A stretch of DNA of 64,000 nt from the NCBI RefSeq assembly GCF_900113225.1, contig NZ_FOZE01000001.1:1240001-1304000 (forward strand), given 5' to 3'. The notes beneath the pieces are model-generated. The model had not been told where the DNA came from. It was given only the letters and a program-made list of their open reading frames with translations, and did no database searches. The position numbers were made by a program, and so were the translations under genes. Shown one piece after another: positions 27,570 through 36,270 of this stretch (positions within the stretch are counted from its first letter, which is position 1; every line of letters starts with the position of its first letter). Source of the DNA: Mitsuaria sp. PDC51. GTDB taxonomy: Bacteria > Pseudomonadota > Gammaproteobacteria > Burkholderiales > Burkholderiaceae_C.

Positions 27570-27715
27570 GATGGTGTCAATTTTGCGCTTTTCGAATTGA
27601 CAAAAACATGTGGGAAACCGAGGGGGTGCGGGCGCACGTGAATTTGTGGAGCGCTCAGCCCCCATTCAGGGGGCGGTGGCAGACTCCGCGACGGTCCTCT
27701 TCCAGGAGCATTGCC

Positions 27716-29125
27716 GTGAGCCTTTCCCCTGAGACCTTCGACGCGATCGTCATCGGCGCCGGCCAGGCCGGCCCGGCGCTGGCCGAGCGGATGTCGCAAG
27801 CCGGCTGGCGGGTCGCCGTCATCGAGCGCTCGCGCGTCGGCGGCACCTGCGTGAATACCGGCTGCATCCCGACCAAGGCGATGGTCGCCAGCGCGCATGC
27901 CGCCTGGGTCGTGCGCGAGGCCGCACGCTGGGGCGTGCGCCCGCCGGAGCGCTTCGGCGTGGACCTGCCCGCGGTGGTCGCGCGCAAGGACCGCATCTCC
28001 GGCCAGTCGCGCCGCAATGTCGAGCAGTGGCTGCGCGGCATGGCGAACGTGGAACTGGTCATGGGCCACGCGCGCTTCGTCGATCCCCACACGATCACCG
28101 TCGGCGAGCGCCGGCTGAAGGCCGACCGCTTCTTCCTCAATGTCGGCGGCCGGCCGGCGCAGCCCGGCGTCGAGGGCCTGGACGCGGTGCCCTGGCTCAC
28201 CAACGCGTCGATCATGGCGCTCGAGGAACTGCCTCGGCATCTGGTGGTCGTCGGCGGCAGCTACATCGGGCTGGAGTTCGCGCAGATGTTCCGGCGCTTC
28301 GGTTCGGCGGTCACCGTCGTGCAGCGGGGGCCGCGATTGGTCCCGCGGGAGGACGCCGACGTGGCCGAGGCGCTGCGCGGGATCCTGGAGCGGGAAGGGC
28401 TGACGATCCGCACCGGCGCCGAATGCGTGAAGCTCGCGCCGGCCGACGAAGGCGTCGCCGTGCGGGTGAACTGCCAGACCGGCGAGCCGGAGGTCCGCGG
28501 CAGCCACGTGCTGATCGCGACGGGTCGCCGGCCCAACACCGACGACCTCGGCCTGGACCAGGCCGGCGTGCGCGTGGACGAGCGCGGTCATGTCGTCGTC
28601 GACGACCGGCTGCGCAGCAGCGTGCCGCACATCTGGGCGCTCGGGGACTGCAACGGCCGCGGCGCCTTCACCCACACCGCCTGGAACGACTTCGAAGTGG
28701 CCGCGGCCAACCTCTTCGACGGCGCCGACCGTGGCATCGGCGATCGGGTCGTGACCTATGCGCTGTACACCGACCCGCCCCTCGCGCGCATCGGCCTGAG
28801 CGAGCGCGAGGTGCGCGCGAGCGGTCGTGCGGCGTTGATCGGCACGCGGCCGATGACGCGGGTGGGCCGGGCGATCGAGAAGGGCGAGACCGAAGGTTTC
28901 ATCAAGCTGCTGGTCGACGCGGGTTCGAAGGCGATCCTCGGCGCGACGGTGCTCGGCGTCGATGGCGACGAGGCGGTGCAGTCGCTGCTCGATGTCATCG
29001 CGTCGAAGCGGCCGTACACCGAGGTGACGGCCGGTGGCGTGCGCATCCATCCCACCGTCAGCGAGTTGCTGCCGACGGTGCTGCAGTCGCTGAAGCCCTT
29101 GCCGCCCGCGACTGAGCCGGACTGA
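27716..29125 (+). CDS. FAD-dependent pyridine nucleotide-disulfide oxidoreductase (mercuric reductase-like)
   Basis: 469 residues from GTG 27716 with AGGAG about 10 nt upstream. FAD-binding DAIVIGAGQAGPALAERM (about 9-26), redox-active disulfide in GGTCVNTGCIPTKAMVASAH (about 42-61), NAD(P)-binding VVVGGSYIGLEFAQMFRRFG (about 178-197), second FAD contact VPHIWALGDCNG and the C-terminal dimer domain with HPTVSELLPT. The C-terminus lacks the extra cysteine pair of true MerA, so mercury reduction is unlikely. The family reduces a disulfide or other small substrate with NAD(P)H; the substrate here is unknown. Confidence 0.9.
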   Translation: MSLSPETFDAIVIGAGQAGPALAERMSQAGWRVAVIERSRVGGTCVNTGCIPTKAMVASAHAAWVVREAARWGVRPPERFGVDLPAVVARKDRISGQSRRNVEQWLRGMANVELVMGHARFVDPHTITVGERRLKADRFFLNVGGRPAQPGVEGLDAVPWLTNASIMALEELPRHLVVVGGSYIGLEFAQMFRRFGSAVTVVQRGPRLVPREDADVAEALRGILEREGLTIRTGAECVKLAPADEGVAVRVNCQTGEPEVRGSHVLIATGRRPNTDDLGLDQAGVRVDERGHVVVDDRLRSSVPHIWALGDCNGRGAFTHTAWNDFEVAAANLFDGADRGIGDRVVTYALYTDPPLARIGLSEREVRASGRAALIGTRPMTRVGRAIEKGETEGFIKLLVDAGSKAILGATVLGVDGDEAVQSLLDVIASKRPYTEVTAGGVRIHPTVSELLPTVLQSLKPLPPATEPD

Positions 29126-29209
29126 GCCGGGCTGAGCCGCGCCGCGCTCGCGGGTATGGGGTTTGCCAATCGGGGGAAAACCGCGACTGGCGGTTGTGAA
29201 AGGCCGCCG

Positions 29210-30064
29210 ATGAACCGTCCCGCCGCTCGCCGTCCCGGCACGATCCCCGCGCTGCCCGCCGCTCCCTTGGCGGCGTCGGCCGGCGCTGGGGCGACGTCGC
29301 AGGCGGTGCATGTGGTCGAGGTCGTCGGCGCCGTGCCGCCGGACGAGGCGAACGAGGACGCCCCCTCGGGCCTGGCCTCCGCCGCCGACCGGCTCGGCGC
29401 GACCGAACTGGTGGAGCGCCTGCTCGAGCGCCTGGGTCCGGACGATGGCCTGCGCTTCACCGTCGTGTGTCCCGCCGACGGTGCGTTCGCGGAACGGATG
29501 CGCAGCCGGGGCGCCGAGGTCGTGATCGTCGCGATGCCCGACGACCCGCCCTGGCACGCGATCCAGGTGCTGGTGGGGCTGATCCGGAATCGGCAGGCGG
29601 ACGTGCTGCACGCGCATTTGCCGAACGCTCACCGGCTGGCCGGTCTGGCGGGCGGCATCACGCGCACGCCGGTGCTCAGCTCGGTGCAGGGGTCCCAGCT
29701 GGACATGCCCGACCTCGAAGTGCACCGGCTGATCGCGAGCCAGCTCAGCGTTGTCAGCGAGGCCAGCTATTTCCATGCGCTGGGGCTGGGCATCGCGCAG
29801 GAGCGCATCAGCCTCGAGCCCTTCGACGCGCAGGCGGACGAGGACGCGATGGCTGCCAGCCTCGACGCGCTGGGCGAGCGCCTGCGCGGCGTCGCGGCGC
29901 AGGCGGCGGTTGCCGGGTCCCGCGGCGCGGCGCAGGCGCGCGCGCTCACGCAGCCGCTGACGCCCGAGCCGGTGCCCGCGACGACGGCGGGCGCGCCGGC
30001 GGTGCGGGCGGTGCTCGATGAACTCGTGCCGGGCAGGACGCGGACGGTGGTCCGCGACCGTTGA
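29210..30064 (+). CDS. glycosyltransferase family 4 N-terminal-domain protein (half enzyme)
   Basis: 284 residues from ATG 29210 (GAAAGG upstream). After a Pro/Ala-rich leader, residues about 40-190 look like the N-terminal Rossmann half of a GT-B glycosyltransferase: GATELVERLLERLGPDDGLR, DVLHAHLPNAHRLAGLAGG (about 140-158) and ASQLSVVSEASYFHALGLGI. The sugar-nucleotide-binding C-terminal half (with its E-x7-E motif) is missing; instead there is an Ala/Arg-rich tail. It may need a partner, be a degraded enzyme or have a non-catalytic role. It stands 84 bp after the oxidoreductase gene. Confidence 0.7.
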   Translation: MNRPAARRPGTIPALPAAPLAASAGAGATSQAVHVVEVVGAVPPDEANEDAPSGLASAADRLGATELVERLLERLGPDDGLRFTVVCPADGAFAERMRSRGAEVVIVAMPDDPPWHAIQVLVGLIRNRQADVLHAHLPNAHRLAGLAGGITRTPVLSSVQGSQLDMPDLEVHRLIASQLSVVSEASYFHALGLGIAQERISLEPFDAQADEDAMAASLDALGERLRGVAAQAAVAGSRGAAQARALTQPLTPEPVPATTAGAPAVRAVLDELVPGRTRTVVRDR

Positions 30065-30201
30065 CCCGGCCGCGCCGAGGCGCGCGGGCATCGGGATTGC
30101 CGGTCAATTCGTGCAAGGACGGCCCGTCGATCCGCGATGCGACGCGGGTTCGCGACCGTTCCCGGCAAGACCTCGACCCTCAGCTTCCAAGGAGATCCAC
30201 C

Positions 30202-30630
30202 ATGAACTCACGTTCCAAGATCACCACCGTGGCGATGGCGATCGCGCTGGCGTCCGGCGTCAGCTTCCTGCATGCACAGAGCGGCGGCCAGGGCGGCAGC
30301 TCGGGCTCGGTCGGCGCCCGCGACCAGACCCAGGATCCGCTGTCCAACAACAATGATCAGAACAAGGCGCCGCCCGCGACCCCCGCGGCCAACCCGAGCA
30401 CCGGCCAGCCCGCGACGACCAACGACTGGCGCAACAGCCAGCCGGCCACCGGCAGCGACTACAACGGCAACAACACGACGACCGACCAGCGGCAGGACCC
30501 GAGCGTGAGAACGCCGACGCAGCCGATGAACCAGGGCAGCACGTCGACCATGGGCAGCGACACGTCGAGCACCGACATGTCGACGAACAGCTCCGACAGC
30601 AACCTGCCGGCGCGCGCCGACCGCAACTGA
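30202..30630 (+). CDS. secreted low-complexity protein of unknown function
   Basis: 142 residues from ATG 30202 with AAGGAG at 30188-30193. Residues 1-25 form a signal peptide (ITTVAMAIALASGVSFLHAQ). The mature protein is almost wholly disordered: Asn, Thr, Ser, Gln, Asp and Gly dominate, with almost no hydrophobic residues and no cysteine (for example NDQNKAPPATPAANPSTGQP, MNQGSTSTMGSDTSSTD). Such proteins can be stress or envelope-space proteins. No family recognised. A good terminator follows. Confidence 0.75.
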   Translation: MNSRSKITTVAMAIALASGVSFLHAQSGGQGGSSGSVGARDQTQDPLSNNNDQNKAPPATPAANPSTGQPATTNDWRNSQPATGSDYNGNNTTTDQRQDPSVRTPTQPMNQGSTSTMGSDTSSTDMSTNSSDSNLPARADRN

Positions 30631-30654
30631 TTCCGCTGTCATCACCACCCCGCA

Positions 30655-30677
30655 GGCGACCCACGGGTCGCCTTTTT
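30655..30677 (+). terminator. rho-independent terminator
   Basis: GGCGACCC / GGGTCGCC forms an 8-bp stem (30655-30662 with 30665-30672), effectively with a small loop, followed by TTTTT (30673-30677). It ends the secreted-protein gene 25 bp upstream. Confidence 0.85.
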
Positions 30678-30732
30678 CCTTGCTGCAAATGCAGCGGGCG
30701 AGGCGCTGCCGAGCGACCCGCCGCCGGCCGCT

Positions 30733-31665
30733 TCAGCGGGCCCTTCGCGCGAGCCACACGCCGATCGCGACCAGCGCCATGCCCGCCATCGCCGGCCCGC
30801 TCAGCGTCTCGCCGAACAGGGCCCAGGCGATCAGCGCGGTGGTCGGCGGCGTCAGGTAGAAGAGGCTCGCGACGTTGACCGCGCTGCCGCGGCGGATCAG
30901 CAGGTTCAGCAGGCTGACCGCGCCCAGCGACAGCACCACCACCAGCCAGCCCAGCGCGAAGATGAACTGGCCGGTCCAGCGCACCTGCATCGTCTCGGTC
31001 GCGACCGCGATCGCGGCGGTCACCAGCAGGCTGGGCACGAACTGGATGATCGAGCCGGTGCGCAGGTCGAAGGAGGGGCAGAACTTCTTCTGGTAGAGCG
31101 TGCCGGCGGTGATGCCGACCAGCGCGACCACGGCGGGCAGCAGCATCGTCACCAGCGCGCCGCCCGGGACCGCGGCCACCTTCTGCGCCACGACCAGCCC
31201 GACGCCGAGAAAGCCCATCGCCAGCCCCAGCCATTGCAGGCGGTCGATGCGCTCGCCGAGGAAGGCGCGCGCGCCCAGCGCGGTCACCAGCGGCTGCAGG
31301 CCAACGACCAGTGCGGTGATGCCGGCCGGCAGCCCGTGCGAGATGGCGGTGAAGACGCCGCCGAGGTAGACGCCATGGACCAGCAGGCCGGTCACCGCGA
31401 TGTGGCCGCAGGCGGCGGCCGAGCGCGGCCACGGCGCGCGCAACAGCAGGACCACCGGCAGCATCAGCACGATCACCGCGGCGTAGCGCCAGGCGAGGAA
31501 GGTCAGCGGCTCCGCGTCGGGCAGGCCGAACTTGGCGCCGATGAAGCCGGTGCTCCAGACGGCGACGAAGAGCAGCGGCAGCAGCTCGTTGATCGAATGG
31601 GCGCGTGCGGCACCGGACGGGGACGGCGTGGGGGAGGGCGAGGGCGATGCGGAGGGCGGGCTCAT
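30733..31665 (-). CDS. EamA/DMT-family transporter
   Basis: 310 residues from ATG 31665. After a Ser/Pro-rich leader come about ten hydrophobic segments in two EamA repeats: NELLPLLFVAVWSTGFIGAK (about 26-45), FLAWRYAAVIVLMLPVVLLL and GLQPLVTALGARAFLGERID in the first half; LLNLLIRRGSAVNVASLFYL and ALFGETLSGPAMAGMALV in the second. The family exports metabolites or amino acids. It begins 11 bp after the NodT-type gene in the same direction, so it is probably the last gene of the efflux operon; an earlier in-frame ATG at 31710 would overlap that gene. Confidence 0.9.
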   Translation of the reverse strand: MSPPSASPSPSPTPSPSGAARAHSINELLPLLFVAVWSTGFIGAKFGLPDAEPLTFLAWRYAAVIVLMLPVVLLLRAPWPRSAAACGHIAVTGLLVHGVYLGGVFTAISHGLPAGITALVVGLQPLVTALGARAFLGERIDRLQWLGLAMGFLGVGLVVAQKVAAVPGGALVTMLLPAVVALVGITAGTLYQKKFCPSFDLRTGSIIQFVPSLLVTAAIAVATETMQVRWTGQFIFALGWLVVVLSLGAVSLLNLLIRRGSAVNVASLFYLTPPTTALIAWALFGETLSGPAMAGMALVAIGVWLARRAR

Positions 31666-31676
31666 GGGCCCCGATG

Positions 31677-33212
31677 CTACCGAGCCGCGATGGCGGCCGG
31701 CGCGTCCCAACCGCCGCCAAACGCCCGGAAGGCGGCGACCGCCGCCCGCGCGTGCGCCGCGTCGAGCTGCGCCAGCTGGTCGCGTGCCCCGAGCAGCAGC
31801 CGGTCTTCCTCCAGCACCTCGATCAGGCTGGCGGCGCCGCCCTTGTAGGCGTCCTCGGCCGCGTCACGTGCAAGCTGATGGGCGCGGACCTCCTCCGTCA
31901 GATCGCCGCGCTGCTGCTCCAGCTCGGACAGGCTGACGATGGCGTTCTCGACATCCTCGGTGGCGCGCAGCATGCGCAGCCGCACTTGCGCGAGCGCCTC
32001 GGCCCGCGCGCCACGGGCCTGCGCGACCTCGGCGTCGACGCGGCCGAAGTCGAACAGCCGCCAGTGCAACCCGAGCAGCGCCTGCGGCTGGAAGGCCGCC
32101 GCCGACAGCAGCCCGCCATTCAGGCTCGATGCGCCGAGCACGCCGCCGAGCGTCAGGCGCGGGTAGTACTCGGCCGTGGCGACGCCGATGCGCGCCTGGC
32201 TCGCGTCGAGCTGGCGCTCCGCGGCGATGACATCGGGGCGGCGGCGCATCAGCGCCGCAGGAGTGAGGTCCGCGGGCAGCGACGGCACGCGGTAGGTGGA
32301 TGAACGCGTCGCGGCCGGCGCGGCAGCGCGCGGCGCCTCGGGCGTGTCCGCGATCAGCTTCGCCGCGTAGGTGCCGGCCTGCTCGCCCATCAACACGTCC
32401 AGGCGATGCAGCTGCTGCGACAGCTCGGTGCGCAGCGGTGGCAGCGTGCCGCGCGCCTGCAGCTGCAGCGCCTGGGCTTGCGCGACTTCGCGCTGCGCCG
32501 CCAGGCCGCCGTTGAAGCGGTCCTCGATCAGCCGCAGCAGCTGCGACTGGTTGCGCAGATGCGCCTCGGCGACGGCGATGCGAGCCTGCGCGCCGCGTAC
32601 GCGGAAGTAGGCATCGGCCGCTTCGGCCGCGACGGTCACGCGTGCGCCCATGCGCGCGGCCTCGGCGGCCTGCCATTCGGCGATCGCGGCCGTCTCGCCC
32701 TGGCGCAGGTCGCCGGCAAGATCCGCTTCCCAACTCGCGCCGATGCCGAGCGTCTGCAGCGTCTGCTCGCGCTCGTAGCCGGGAAAGCCGCGCGCGAGCT
32801 GGCCTTCAGGGCTCTTCAGCGATTGGCGCTGATGCAGCAGCTGGCCTTGCAGCACGCCTTGCGGCAGGCGACTCGCGCCGGCGCCTTGTGCCGCGGCGCG
32901 CGCCTGCTCGGCGCGGGCCAGCGCGATGGCGAGGTCCAGGTTCTGGTCGAGCGCGCGCTGGACGATGGCGCTCAATGCGGGATCGTCGAAGCCTTGCCAC
33001 CAGGTGGCCAGCGCCGCAGGCGAGTCGCCGGTCTGGCGTTGCGAGATCAGCGCCTGGCCGGCGAACTGCTCGTCGAGCTCGCGGGGGCGGCCGGCCGGAT
33101 CGGCCATCGGCGCGCAAGCGGCAAGCGCAGCCGCCAGCATGGCGCTCAGCGCCAGATTCAGCGAAGCGGCGCGCCGTGGCAGGCGGGCAGCGGAGGACAG
33201 CGGGAGCGTCAT
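31677..33212 (-). CDS. efflux outer membrane lipoprotein, NodT/OprM family
   Basis: 511 residues from ATG 33212. Signal peptide with lipobox LAAC (Cys near residue 32), then the TolC-like fold in two repeats: WWQGFDDPALSAIVQRALDQ and ARAEQARAAAQ in the first, RRRPDVIAAERQLDASQARI (about 325-344) in the second. FFDFG-type LFDFGRVDAEVAQARG and AYKGGAASLIEVLEEDRLLL mark the family. It forms the outer-membrane tunnel for the pump encoded upstream. An MFS plus HlyD plus NodT set is a complete tripartite exporter. Confidence 0.93.
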   Translation of the reverse strand: MTLPLSSAARLPRRAASLNLALSAMLAAALAACAPMADPAGRPRELDEQFAGQALISQRQTGDSPAALATWWQGFDDPALSAIVQRALDQNLDLAIALARAEQARAAAQGAGASRLPQGVLQGQLLHQRQSLKSPEGQLARGFPGYEREQTLQTLGIGASWEADLAGDLRQGETAAIAEWQAAEAARMGARVTVAAEAADAYFRVRGAQARIAVAEAHLRNQSQLLRLIEDRFNGGLAAQREVAQAQALQLQARGTLPPLRTELSQQLHRLDVLMGEQAGTYAAKLIADTPEAPRAAAPAATRSSTYRVPSLPADLTPAALMRRRPDVIAAERQLDASQARIGVATAEYYPRLTLGGVLGASSLNGGLLSAAAFQPQALLGLHWRLFDFGRVDAEVAQARGARAEALAQVRLRMLRATEDVENAIVSLSELEQQRGDLTEEVRAHQLARDAAEDAYKGGAASLIEVLEEDRLLLGARDQLAQLDAAHARAAVAAFRAFGGGWDAPAAIAAR

Positions 33213-33261
33213 GGTGGAACTCCAGGAAGTGCGGCGCGAAGCGAGGGGAGGGCGTGCAAGC

Positions 33262-34905
33262 TCAATGGGCATCGGCGGAAGGGGCGGATGGCGGCGTGAT
33301 CCTGCGCAGCAGCGGCACGAACAGCAGCGCCGCGACGAAGCAGACCATCACGAGCAGGAAGGCGTCGGAGAAGGTCATCGTCAGCGCCTCGCGGTAGGTC
33401 AGCGACCAGAGCTGGCGCAGCGCCGCGGTGGCCGCATCGCCCGAAGGCAGCAAGGACAGCGGCGCGCCGGCGGACGCGAGGAAGCCGCTCATCGCCTCGT
33501 TGCCGTCATGCAGGCGCTCGGCCAGGCGCTGGAAGTGCAGGTTGGTGCGATCGTTGAGCACCGTTGCGCAGGCCGCGATGCCGATGGCGCCGCCCAGGTT
33601 GCGCATCAGGTTGAACAGTCCCGAGGCCAGCTTGAGCCGCGCCGGCGGCAGCGCGCCGAGCGCCAGCGTCACCACCGGCGGCACGCTGAGCTGCTGCGCC
33701 ATGCCGCGCAGCGCCTGCGGCAGCAGCAGCTGATGCGCGCCCCAGTCGTGCGTGATCGGCATGAACTCCCACATCGAGAGCGCGAACAGCGCCAGACCCG
33801 CGAAGAGGATCCAGCGCAGATCGAAGCGGCTGGCGAGGAAGGCATAGAGCGGGATGCTCATCACCTGGAACACGCCGGTCGAGAACACGGCCAGGCCGAT
33901 GTCCAGCGCGCCGTAGCCGCGCACGCGGCCGAGGAACAGCGGCGTGAGGTAGATGGTGGCGAAGATGCCGATGCCGGTGATGAACGAGAACAGGCTGCCG
34001 AGCGCGAAGTTGCGGTCCTTGAGCGCGCGCAGGTCCACGATGGGCCGCGCGGCGGTCAGGCTGCGCGCGATGAAGGCGATGCCGGTCAGCGCGGCGGTCC
34101 AGGCGGTGATGGCGATGGTCGTGTCGCCGAACCAGTTCCAGCGCGGGCCTTCCTCGAGCGTGTACTCGAGGCAGCCCAGGAACACCGCGAGCAGCGCCAT
34201 CGACAGGTAGTCGGCGCCCTTGAGCAGCGAGAGGTCGGGCTTGTCCACGCGCACCATCAGCGGCACGACGACGGTGACGACGAGGCCGGGCAGCAGGTTG
34301 ATGTAGAAGAGCCACTGCCACGACAGCATGTCGGTGATCCAGCCGCCGACCACGGGCCCCAGCGTCGGCGCGAGCGAGGCGATGGCGCCGATGGTGGCCG
34401 CGGCGATGACGCGCTGCTTCCCGTCGAAGTACATGAAGGCGGTGGTGAAGACCATCGGGATCATGGAGCCGCCGAGGAAGCCCTGCAGCGCGCGGAAGGC
34501 GATCATGCTCTGGATGTTCCAGGCCAGGCCGCACAGCAGGCTGGTCAGCGTGAAGCCCAGCGCCGAGGCGGCGAACAGCCAGCGCGTGGACATCACGCTG
34601 GCGAGCCAGCCCGACAGCGGGATGACGATGATCTCGGCGATCAGGTAGCTGGTCTGGACCCAGGTCGTGTCGTCGGCGCCGGCGGAGAGGCCGCCGCCGA
34701 TGTCGCGCAGCGAGGCCGAGACGATCTGGATGTCCAGCAGCGCGATGAACATGCCGATGCACATGGTCGCGAAGGCGAGCACCTTGTCGCGCGTGCTCAG
34801 CTGGGCGACGGGGATGACGTCGTTGGACCAGAAGGCGGGACGCGCGCGCGGCGGCATCGATGCCGGCGCCGACGGAGACGCGGAAGCGGCGAGCGCGGTG
34901 CTCAT
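33262..34905 (-). CDS. DHA2-family (EmrB/QacA) drug efflux transporter
   Basis: 547 residues with about 14 membrane segments. MFS motifs of the 14-helix DHA2 group: FATMCIGMFIALLDIQIVSA (helix 1), WVQTSYLIAEIIVIPLSGWL (about 82-101), RALQGFLGGSMIPMVFTTAF (motif C region) and LAPTLGPVVGGWITDMLSWQ. It moves drugs or lipophilic acids out using the proton gradient. Its ATG overlaps the end of the membrane-fusion gene by 4 bp (ATGA), so pump and adaptor are translated together; the NodT channel gene follows 49 bp later. Confidence 0.95.
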   Translation of the reverse strand: MSTALAASASPSAPASMPPRARPAFWSNDVIPVAQLSTRDKVLAFATMCIGMFIALLDIQIVSASLRDIGGGLSAGADDTTWVQTSYLIAEIIVIPLSGWLASVMSTRWLFAASALGFTLTSLLCGLAWNIQSMIAFRALQGFLGGSMIPMVFTTAFMYFDGKQRVIAAATIGAIASLAPTLGPVVGGWITDMLSWQWLFYINLLPGLVVTVVVPLMVRVDKPDLSLLKGADYLSMALLAVFLGCLEYTLEEGPRWNWFGDTTIAITAWTAALTGIAFIARSLTAARPIVDLRALKDRNFALGSLFSFITGIGIFATIYLTPLFLGRVRGYGALDIGLAVFSTGVFQVMSIPLYAFLASRFDLRWILFAGLALFALSMWEFMPITHDWGAHQLLLPQALRGMAQQLSVPPVVTLALGALPPARLKLASGLFNLMRNLGGAIGIAACATVLNDRTNLHFQRLAERLHDGNEAMSGFLASAGAPLSLLPSGDAATAALRQLWSLTYREALTMTFSDAFLLVMVCFVAALLFVPLLRRITPPSAPSADAH

Positions 34906-36098
34906 GGCAGGCTCGCGGTCTTGGCGGACGGGGCGGCGGTGTCTGCGGCGGTGTCGACCTCGACCACGACGGACAGTCCGGGGCGCAGCCGGCCGAGGCG
35001 ATCATCCGCGGCGTCGAGCTGGATGCGCACCGGCACGCGCTGGACGATCTTGGTGAAGTTGCCGGTGGCGTTCTCGGCCGGCAGCACGCTGAACTGGGCG
35101 CCCGTCGCGGGCGCCAGGCTGCCGAGCCGCCCGTGCATCACGACGCCGGGCCAGGCGTCGGCGCGAATGCGCACGGGCTGTCCGGCCTGCATGCGGGCGA
35201 GCTGGTCTTCCTTGAAGTTGGCGTCGACCCAGAGGCCCTGCGCGGGGACGACCGACATCAGCGGCGTACCGACGCCGACATAGGTGCCCAGCCGCGCCTT
35301 GCGGTTGCCGATGTAGCCATCGCGCGGCGCGCGCAGTTCCGTGTAGCCGACGTTCAGGCGCGCGAGTTCGCGCTCGGCGCGGGCCTGGTCGAGCGCGGCC
35401 TGCGCCTGGCGCTTCTGCGTCGCGATGACGTCGAGCTGGCGCTCGGCGGCGAGTTGCTCGGCACGGGCGCGGGCGGAGCCGGCTTGCGCGGTCTTGAAGG
35501 CGGCCTCGGCGCGCTGGCTGCTTTCGACCGAGACAGCCGAGCGCCGCACCAGATCCTGATAACGCGCGAAGTCGTCGCGGGCACGCTGCTCCTCGGCGGA
35601 GGCCGCGGCGATGCCGGCGGTCGCCTTGGCGATCACCGCCTGCTGCAGCGCGGTGGCCGCGGCCAGGTTGGCGATGGCGGCCTCCTGCGCTTCGACGGCG
35701 CCGGCCGCGCGCTGCAGCGCGGCGTCGTAGTCGCGCGCGTCGATGCGGGCCAGCAGCTCGCCGGCGCGCACGAACTGGTTGTCGGTAACCGGCAGCTCGG
35801 CAATGTAGCCGCCGACCTTCGCGCCGACGACGGTGACGTCGCCGCCGACGTAGGCGTCGTCGGTCTCCTCATGGAAGCGGCCTGTGGTCCACCAGTGGGC
35901 GCCATAGGCGCCGGCCGCGAGCACGGCGGCGGTCAGCGCGGCCCACGACAGCGCGGTGCGGCCGAACGGCCCGCGCGAGCCAGCGGAGGACGCGGGAGGA
36001 AGAGAAGGAGCGGGAGGAAGAGAAGGAGCGGGAGGCGCGGGAGGAACGGGTGCCGGGGAAGCGGCCGTGGCGGTGGCGTTGGGGGAAGAGGCGGTCAT
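34902..36098 (-). CDS. HlyD/EmrA-family membrane fusion protein
   Basis: 398 residues from ATG 36098, which has GGAG upstream. A Pro/Ala-rich cytoplasmic start, one membrane helix (LSWAALTAAVLAAGAYGAHW, about 45-64), then DDAYVGGDVTVVGAKVGGYI (lipoyl half), a long alpha-hairpin (RAEAAFKTAQAGSARARAEQ) and the closing TELRAPRDGYIGNRKARLGT with VVPAQGLWVDANFKEDQLAR. It bridges the EmrB-like pump and the NodT channel across the periplasm. The gene is the first of the operon; the palindromes at 36159-36238 lie just upstream. Confidence 0.94.
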   Translation of the reverse strand: MTASSPNATATAASPAPVPPAPPAPSLPPAPSLPPASSAGSRGPFGRTALSWAALTAAVLAAGAYGAHWWTTGRFHEETDDAYVGGDVTVVGAKVGGYIAELPVTDNQFVRAGELLARIDARDYDAALQRAAGAVEAQEAAIANLAAATALQQAVIAKATAGIAAASAEEQRARDDFARYQDLVRRSAVSVESSQRAEAAFKTAQAGSARARAEQLAAERQLDVIATQKRQAQAALDQARAERELARLNVGYTELRAPRDGYIGNRKARLGTYVGVGTPLMSVVPAQGLWVDANFKEDQLARMQAGQPVRIRADAWPGVVMHGRLGSLAPATGAQFSVLPAENATGNFTKIVQRVPVRIQLDAADDRLGRLRPGLSVVVEVDTAADTAAPSAKTASLP

Positions 36099-36158
36099 GC
36101 GGAGCTCCGGCATCGAGGGCCCGCCGGGGCGGCGGGTGATGGAGCGGACTATAGGAAC

Positions 36159-36181
36159 GTCACTTTCATGATGGAAGTGAC
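36159..36181. promoter_or_regulatory. palindromic operator 1 (efflux operon side)
   Basis: GTCACTTTCAT-G-ATGGAAGTGAC: 11-bp arms with one mismatch around a central G. It shares the core ACTTYCATGATGGAAGT with a second palindrome 55 bp away. Both lie in the 172-bp region between the emrA-like gene and the HxlR gene, so binding by that regulator is the best inference. Confidence 0.65.
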
Positions 36182-36213
36182 TGGCGGTGGAATGCACTGT
36201 TCCGGATTCGTCA

Positions 36214-36238
36214 ACTGACTTCCATGATGGAAGTCAGT
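36214..36238. promoter_or_regulatory. palindromic operator 2 (HxlR side)
   Basis: ACTGACTTCCAT-G-ATGGAAGTCAGT: perfect 12-bp arms around a central G, 33 bp before the HxlR start. With operator 1 it gives two near-identical sites spaced centre to centre by 56 bp, suited to control of both divergent promoters. Confidence 0.7.
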
Positions 36239-36270
36239 GAGAATGGCGGGGCAACCCAAGGAGACCGCCG

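Noticed and set aside
27716-29125. Mercury resistance (merA)
   Set aside because: The core oxidoreductase motifs fit, but the C-terminal Cys pair and N-terminal metal-binding domain of MerA are missing, and no mer genes are near.
27566-30091. An 841-codon minus-strand open frame over the flavin oxidoreductase and GT-B genes
   Set aside because: Antisense shadow; the plus-strand proteins have complete family motifs and ribosome binding sites.
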